NCBI GenBank assembly: GCA_018712885.1
Contig: DVGE01000225.1
Location: 1-8,926 of the forward strand
Reading direction: 5' to 3'
DNA from: Candidatus Pullichristensenella stercoripullorum
GTDB taxonomy: Bacteria; Bacillota; Clostridia; Christensenellales; Aristaeellaceae
DNA: 8,926 nt
Each line of letters opens with the position of its first letter. Positions within the stretch are counted from its first letter, which is position 1. This document shows positions 6,462-8,926 of the stretch, piece after piece. Made by a program: the position numbers and the translations under genes. The notes beneath the pieces are model-generated. The model saw only the letters and a program-made list of their open reading frames with translations. It did not search any database and had not been told where the DNA came from.

Positions 6462-7396
6462 GCCTGGCGCTCCTTGAGGGGCGCGGCGAGGATGGCGTCC
6501 TTGCGCAAAAGCAGATCGTCGGTGGCGATGGCGGCTTCAAAAGCCTCCACGCCCACGCGGTCGATGGCCGCGCCGAGGCGCTCTTTCACAAAGGCGTTCT
6601 CGCGGAACCAGAGGATGGTCTTTTCCACCAGCGCGTCCAGCTCCCCGCGCTTGTAGTAACGGCTCAGGCGCGTGCCCATGCGGGTGTGCTTGCCCCAGGT
6701 GCCGCCGACGAAGACGGCGAACACGCTCTCGTCCACCGCCGGAGTGACGCCGAAGGGGCACTTTTCGATGCAGACGCCGCAATCGTTGCACAGCGCTTTG
6801 TCGACCTGCGCCTTGCCGTCGACGACCTTGACGGCGCGCATCGGGCAGCGCTCGGCGACGAGGCACTTTTTGCAGCCGCGGCACTTTTCCAGATCGTAGA
6901 CGGGAAGGCGGTGCGCCTCGATGCCGAAATCGTTGAGGGAGGGCTTCATGCAGCTGTTCGGGCAGCCGCCCACGGCGATCTTGAACTTGTGCGGCAGGGC
7001 GACGTTGCCCCAGCCGGTGTAGAACTTGTCGAACAATTCGGCGCAGATGGCCTGCGTGTCGGCGTTGCCATAAACGCAGGTGGTGCCCTTGCAGGCCGTG
7101 AGGGGACGGACCTTCGCGCCGGTGCCGCCGATGACGAGGCCGGCGTCCACGGCGAACTGGCGGACGGCCTCCACGTCCTCCAGATGGATGCCGGGCATCT
7201 CCACCTGCAGGCGCGAGGTGATGGCCACGTGCCCGTCGCCGTACTTTTCGGCGCACTCGGCGAGGCTCTTGAGCTGCTGGGCGGTCAGGGTGCCGTTTTT
7301 GTTGACGGCGCGGGCGGAAAAGGTGTCCGTGCCGCGGTTGTGCAGAAAGCCGAGGGCCTTTACGCGCATGATCTCCTGCGGGGTGGGTGTGGCCAT
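6458..7396 (-). CDS. Siroheme/4Fe-4S sulfite- or nitrite-reductase-type protein with ferredoxin domain
   Basis: A 312-residue cytoplasmic redox protein. The N-terminal ferredoxin-like lobe ends in VAITSRLQVEMPGIHLEDVEAV (57-78), a typical siroheme-enzyme segment. The siroheme-4Fe-4S ligand pattern follows: C102 and C107 in ACKGTTC, then C145 and C149 in GGCPNSC. A two-cluster ferredoxin insert comes next: C172, C175, C178, C184 and C203, C206, C209, C213. This layout matches the short COG2221-type reductases of anaerobes, related to DsrA/AsrC; whether it reduces sulfite, nitrite or something else is not decidable here. No AsrA/AsrB-like partners are present, so electrons probably come from ferredoxin. 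AGGAG lies 10 nt before the ATG at 7396, versus about 1-2 nt before the in-frame ATG at 7405 and nothing at 7426, so 7396 is preferred. It is the first gene of the importer operon and overlaps the next by ATGA. Confidence 0.9.
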   Translation of the reverse strand: MATPTPQEIMRVKALGFLHNRGTDTFSARAVNKNGTLTAQQLKSLAECAEKYGDGHVAITSRLQVEMPGIHLEDVEAVRQFAVDAGLVIGGTGAKVRPLTACKGTTCVYGNADTQAICAELFDKFYTGWGNVALPHKFKIAVGGCPNSCMKPSLNDFGIEAHRLPVYDLEKCRGCKKCLVAERCPMRAVKVVDGKAQVDKALCNDCGVCIEKCPFGVTPAVDESVFAVFVGGTWGKHTRMGTRLSRYYKRGELDALVEKTILWFRENAFVKERLGAAIDRVGVEAFEAAIATDDLLLRKDAILAAPLKERQA

Positions 7397-7445
7397 ATGT
7401 ATCATTCTCCTTTGTATCGCGGTCAAGGGGGCCGCTTCTGTTCCT

Positions 7446-7475
7446 ATTTTATCATATCTTTATGCCGCTTGACAA
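7446..7475 (-). promoter_or_regulatory. Promoter of the reductase-importer operon
   Basis: On the minus strand, -35 TTGTCA (7475-7470), an 18-bp spacer and -10 TAAAAT (7451-7446), with TGA directly before it giving an extended -10. The expected start is near 7439, with a leader of about 43 nt, too short for a typical riboswitch. A small GCGG/CCGC hairpin (7419-7435) would sit near the 5' end of the transcript. Confidence 0.7.
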
Positions 7476-7479
7476 GTGA

Positions 7480-7550
7480 GCCCGGCGCAAAAGGCGCCCG
7501 CTCCGCGCCATCTGTCGGCAAAGCGGGCGGACATGCCGAGAAAACCACCC
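7480..7550. other. Intergenic stretch upstream of the reductase promoter, with inverted repeats
   Basis: No gene is supported here. Two GC-rich inverted repeats are visible: GGCGC (7484-7488) with GCGCC (7494-7498), and CGCCCGC (7495-7501) with GCGGGCG (7523-7529). They overlap and could be an operator, but they may be base composition only. Confidence 0.3.
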
Positions 7551-7554
7551 GCGT

Positions 7555-7606
7555 TGCCAAAAATAAAGACCGCCCCGTGCGTTTGCTATCGTCACAGGGC
7601 GGCTTT
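7555..7606 (-). terminator. Intrinsic terminator of gpr
   Basis: On the minus strand, CCGCCCTGTG (7602-7593) pairs with CACGGGGCGG (7579-7570) with one wobble pair around a 13-nt loop, followed by TCTTTATTTTTGG. It lies about 60 nt after the gpr stop and before the promoter of the next operon on the same strand, separating the two units. Confidence 0.85.
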
Positions 7607-7663
7607 CACGCTCGCGCGCTTTATCGGCGTTCTGAGCGCCCTCGCGCGATCCAGACGCGCGCC

Positions 7664-8575
7664 TCAGCTCATCATTGCCATGATCTCCTCCTGGCTGAGG
7701 TCGGGCTGGAGGGCGCGGTTGACGGCGGTGGCGATGACGCCCGCCGTGTCGGAGATGATCTCGTCGATCTCCCGCGGCGTGACCACCATCTCGCCCTGCG
7801 CCCCCGTGAGCAATTCCTGTTCGACGCGATCCAGATCGTCCTCGGCCGTATCCGGGGAGAGCGTTTCCATGGCGTCGCGCGTCAGTGTCGCCGCGTAGAT
7901 GACCGTGGGCATGCCCACCGCGATCACCGGCACGCCTAACGTTTCCCGCGTCAGACTGCGGCGGTGGTTGCCTACGCCGGAGCCAGGCTGTATGCCGGTA
8001 TCGGTGAGCTGTATGGCCGTGCCGATGCGCCCGGCGGCGCGAGCGGCGAGACTGTCGACACAGAGGATGGCGCGTGGGCGCACCTTAGCGACGAGGGCTT
8101 CGACCATCTCCATGGTCTCGATGCCGGTGACGCCCAACACGCCTGGAGCCAGGGCGCAGACGCTGCGCATGCGCTCGTCGGCGAAACCGGGCAATTGCTC
8201 GAACATGTGGCGCGTGACCAGCGTGCGGTCAATGGTCTGCGGGCCGAGCGAGTCCGGCGTGATGCGTCGATTGCCCAGCCCGATCACCAGAACGGGCGCT
8301 TCTCCTTCCCCGGGCAGCATGCGCGCCATTTCCTCGCCGAGCAGATTGGCCATGGCCAGACGCGCGTCGAGATCGCGCTGGCGAATGGCGGGACATTCCA
8401 GCGTCATGTAGACGCCCACGGCCTTGCCCAAGGCGCGTGAGGCTTCCTCTGTTTCCACGACGACCTCCGTCAGGCTGACGCCCATCTCCTCCCAGTGGTT
8501 CACATGGACGCCCGGCATGCCCTCCCCGCCGTGTCCAAAGGATTCCATCGCCAGGTCTGTGCGGATCTGCCGCAT
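7664..8575 (-). CDS. gpr: Spore germination endopeptidase GPR
   Basis: The protease that degrades small acid-soluble spore proteins during germination; it is made in the forespore as a zymogen. With the 8575 start it has 303 residues. Recognisable segments are IRTDLAMES (4-12), which holds the known self-cleavage region (TD before LA), VIGLGNRRITPDSLGP (97-112), APGVLGVTGIET (143-154), LCVDSLAARA (171-180) and TDTGIQPGSGVGNHRR (191-206). D108 and D174 match the two essential Asp residues of the Bacillus enzyme. The ATG at 8575 has GGGGTG 6 nt upstream. In-frame ATGs at 8608 and 8629 are possible; 8608 would give a prosequence of a length closer to B. subtilis GPR. The frame extending to 8923 runs antisense through rpsT and is not real. 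The gene stops at TGA, has its own terminator, and is divergent from rpsT. A forespore (sigma F/G) promoter is expected, but none is clear. Confidence 0.95.
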   Translation of the reverse strand: MRQIRTDLAMESFGHGGEGMPGVHVNHWEEMGVSLTEVVVETEEASRALGKAVGVYMTLECPAIRQRDLDARLAMANLLGEEMARMLPGEGEAPVLVIGLGNRRITPDSLGPQTIDRTLVTRHMFEQLPGFADERMRSVCALAPGVLGVTGIETMEMVEALVAKVRPRAILCVDSLAARAAGRIGTAIQLTDTGIQPGSGVGNHRRSLTRETLGVPVIAVGMPTVIYAATLTRDAMETLSPDTAEDDLDRVEQELLTGAQGEMVVTPREIDEIISDTAGVIATAVNRALQPDLSQEEIMAMMS

Positions 8576-8647
8576 CGAAAACACCCCGTTTGCTGCGGAT
8601 TTTGGCATTAGTTTACCCAAGTTTTTCATCAAAATGTATGAATCCCC

Positions 8648-8676
8648 TTGCTTTTTTGCCCGCCCCGTGCTAAAAT
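8648..8676 (+). promoter_or_regulatory. Promoter of rpsT
   Basis: -35 TTGCTT (8648-8653), a 17-bp spacer and -10 TAAAAT (8671-8676), with TGC before the -10 making it an extended -10. The start is expected near 8683, about 29 nt before the TTG start codon. The site lies between gpr and rpsT and could overlap elements of the gpr promoter. Confidence 0.75.
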
Positions 8677-8711
8677 AGATGATGCTGATTTTCCCGGGGG
8701 AGGTGAACACT

Positions 8712-8926
8712 TTGCCGAATATCAAGTCCGCCATGAAGCGCGTGAAGGTCAACGAGAAAAAGAACCTGCGCAATCGCATGATCAAGTCCGCGATGAAGAC
8801 CCAGGTCAAAAAGTTCGAGACCGCCCTTTCCGCTGGCGAGGTCGATGGCAAGCTGCTCAGCGCGACGCAGGGCGCGATTGACAAGGCTGTCACGAAGGGC
8901 GTTATCCATAAGAACGCTGCCAATCG
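8712..8926 (+). CDS. rpsT: 30S ribosomal protein S20, partial (3' end outside window), TTG start
   Basis: Ribosomal protein S20, a primary 16S rRNA-binding protein of the small subunit. Seventy-one codons are visible and the end is beyond the window. The sequence begins MPNIKSAMKRVKVNEKKNLRN and continues through KSAMKTQVKKFETALSAGEV to AIDKAVTKGVIHKNAAN, the standard S20 pattern: basic, Lys/Arg/Ala-rich and helical. The start codon is TTG at 8712, with GGGGGAGGTG (8696-8705) 6 nt upstream; no ATG fits, and the second residue onward matches S20 exactly. E. coli rpsT also starts at UUG, where the weak start is part of S20 self-regulation, so similar control here is possible but inferred. The promoter is just upstream, and gpr is divergent. 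Confidence 0.96.
   Translation, partial: MPNIKSAMKRVKVNEKKNLRNRMIKSAMKTQVKKFETALSAGEVDGKLLSATQGAIDKAVTKGVIHKNAAN

Noticed and set aside
5421..6656. Plus-strand 411-codon open frame antisense to the binding-protein gene
   Set aside because: Arg/Gly/Asp-rich translation with no domain or ribosome binding site; it mirrors real minus-strand genes with clear families.
7397..7440. Riboswitch or attenuator in the leader of the reductase-importer operon
   Set aside because: The leader is only about 43 nt with a 4-bp hairpin; no known riboswitch core fits.
7484..7529. CRISPR-like or regulatory repeats before the reductase promoter
   Set aside because: Only short GC-rich inverted arms, not direct repeats with spacers; composition may explain them.
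6686..7939. Plus-strand 417-codon open frame opposite the reductase and gpr ends
   Set aside because: It crosses a promoter and a terminator on the other strand and shows no recognisable protein pattern.
8620..8670. Possible forespore sigma-G promoter for gpr (GCAAA, 18 bp, CATTTTG on the minus strand)
   Set aside because: Both boxes have mismatches to the consensus at key positions; too weak to list as a feature, though a forespore promoter is expected here.
8576..8923. N-terminal extension of the gpr frame to 8923
   Set aside because: It is antisense to rpsT and passes through the rpsT promoter; GPR proteins start close to the IRTDLA motif.

Overview
The window looks like chromosomal DNA from a GC-rich, spore-forming Clostridia-type Firmicute. 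The evidence is a spore germination protease (gpr) divergent from ribosomal protein S20 (rpsT), an arrangement known from Firmicutes, together with strong AGGAGG-type ribosome binding sites and several anaerobic 4Fe-4S enzymes. I cannot place it to genus. I see no phage, transposon, CRISPR array, tRNA or rRNA.

Layout. (1) 1-650, minus: the N-terminal part of a membrane-anchored phosphodiester glycosidase (NAGPA-like) protein that runs off the left edge. (2) 651-903: a divergent, AT-richer intergenic region with a clear promoter for rarA. (3) 904-2226, plus: RarA/MgsA-type AAA+ ATPase, ending at a bidirectional terminator shared with the convergent gene. (4) 3740 to 2264, minus: an aldo/keto reductase with two C-terminal 4Fe-4S cluster motifs, then a strong intercistronic hairpin, then a 92-residue hypothetical protein. 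The reductase frame contains an in-frame TAG 17 codons before its expected end. (5) 7396 to 3843, minus: a four-gene operon, each gene overlapping the next, encoding a small siroheme/4Fe-4S sulfite-or-nitrite-reductase-type protein followed by a FecBCD/BtuFCD-type importer (binding protein, permease, ATPase). (6) 8575 to 7664, minus: gpr with its own terminator. (7) 8712 to the right edge, plus: rpsT, starting at TTG.

How the parts relate. The reductase and transporter genes share one promoter and overlap by 4, 35 and 4 nt, so they are probably made together. The transporter may supply iron, heme, a corrinoid or another chelate; the substrate cannot be told from sequence. The reductase needs siroheme and Fe-S clusters, so a link through iron or tetrapyrrole supply is plausible but inferred. 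The aldo/keto reductase has its own promoter and is a separate unit. rarA, gpr and rpsT are housekeeping or sporulation genes.

Most notable observations: the single amber codon interrupting an otherwise family-like reductase C-terminus; the overlapping reductase-importer operon; the binding protein's lack of a lipobox; the hairpin between the reductase and the small gene; and the UUG start of rpsT. There is no obvious wholly new system here.
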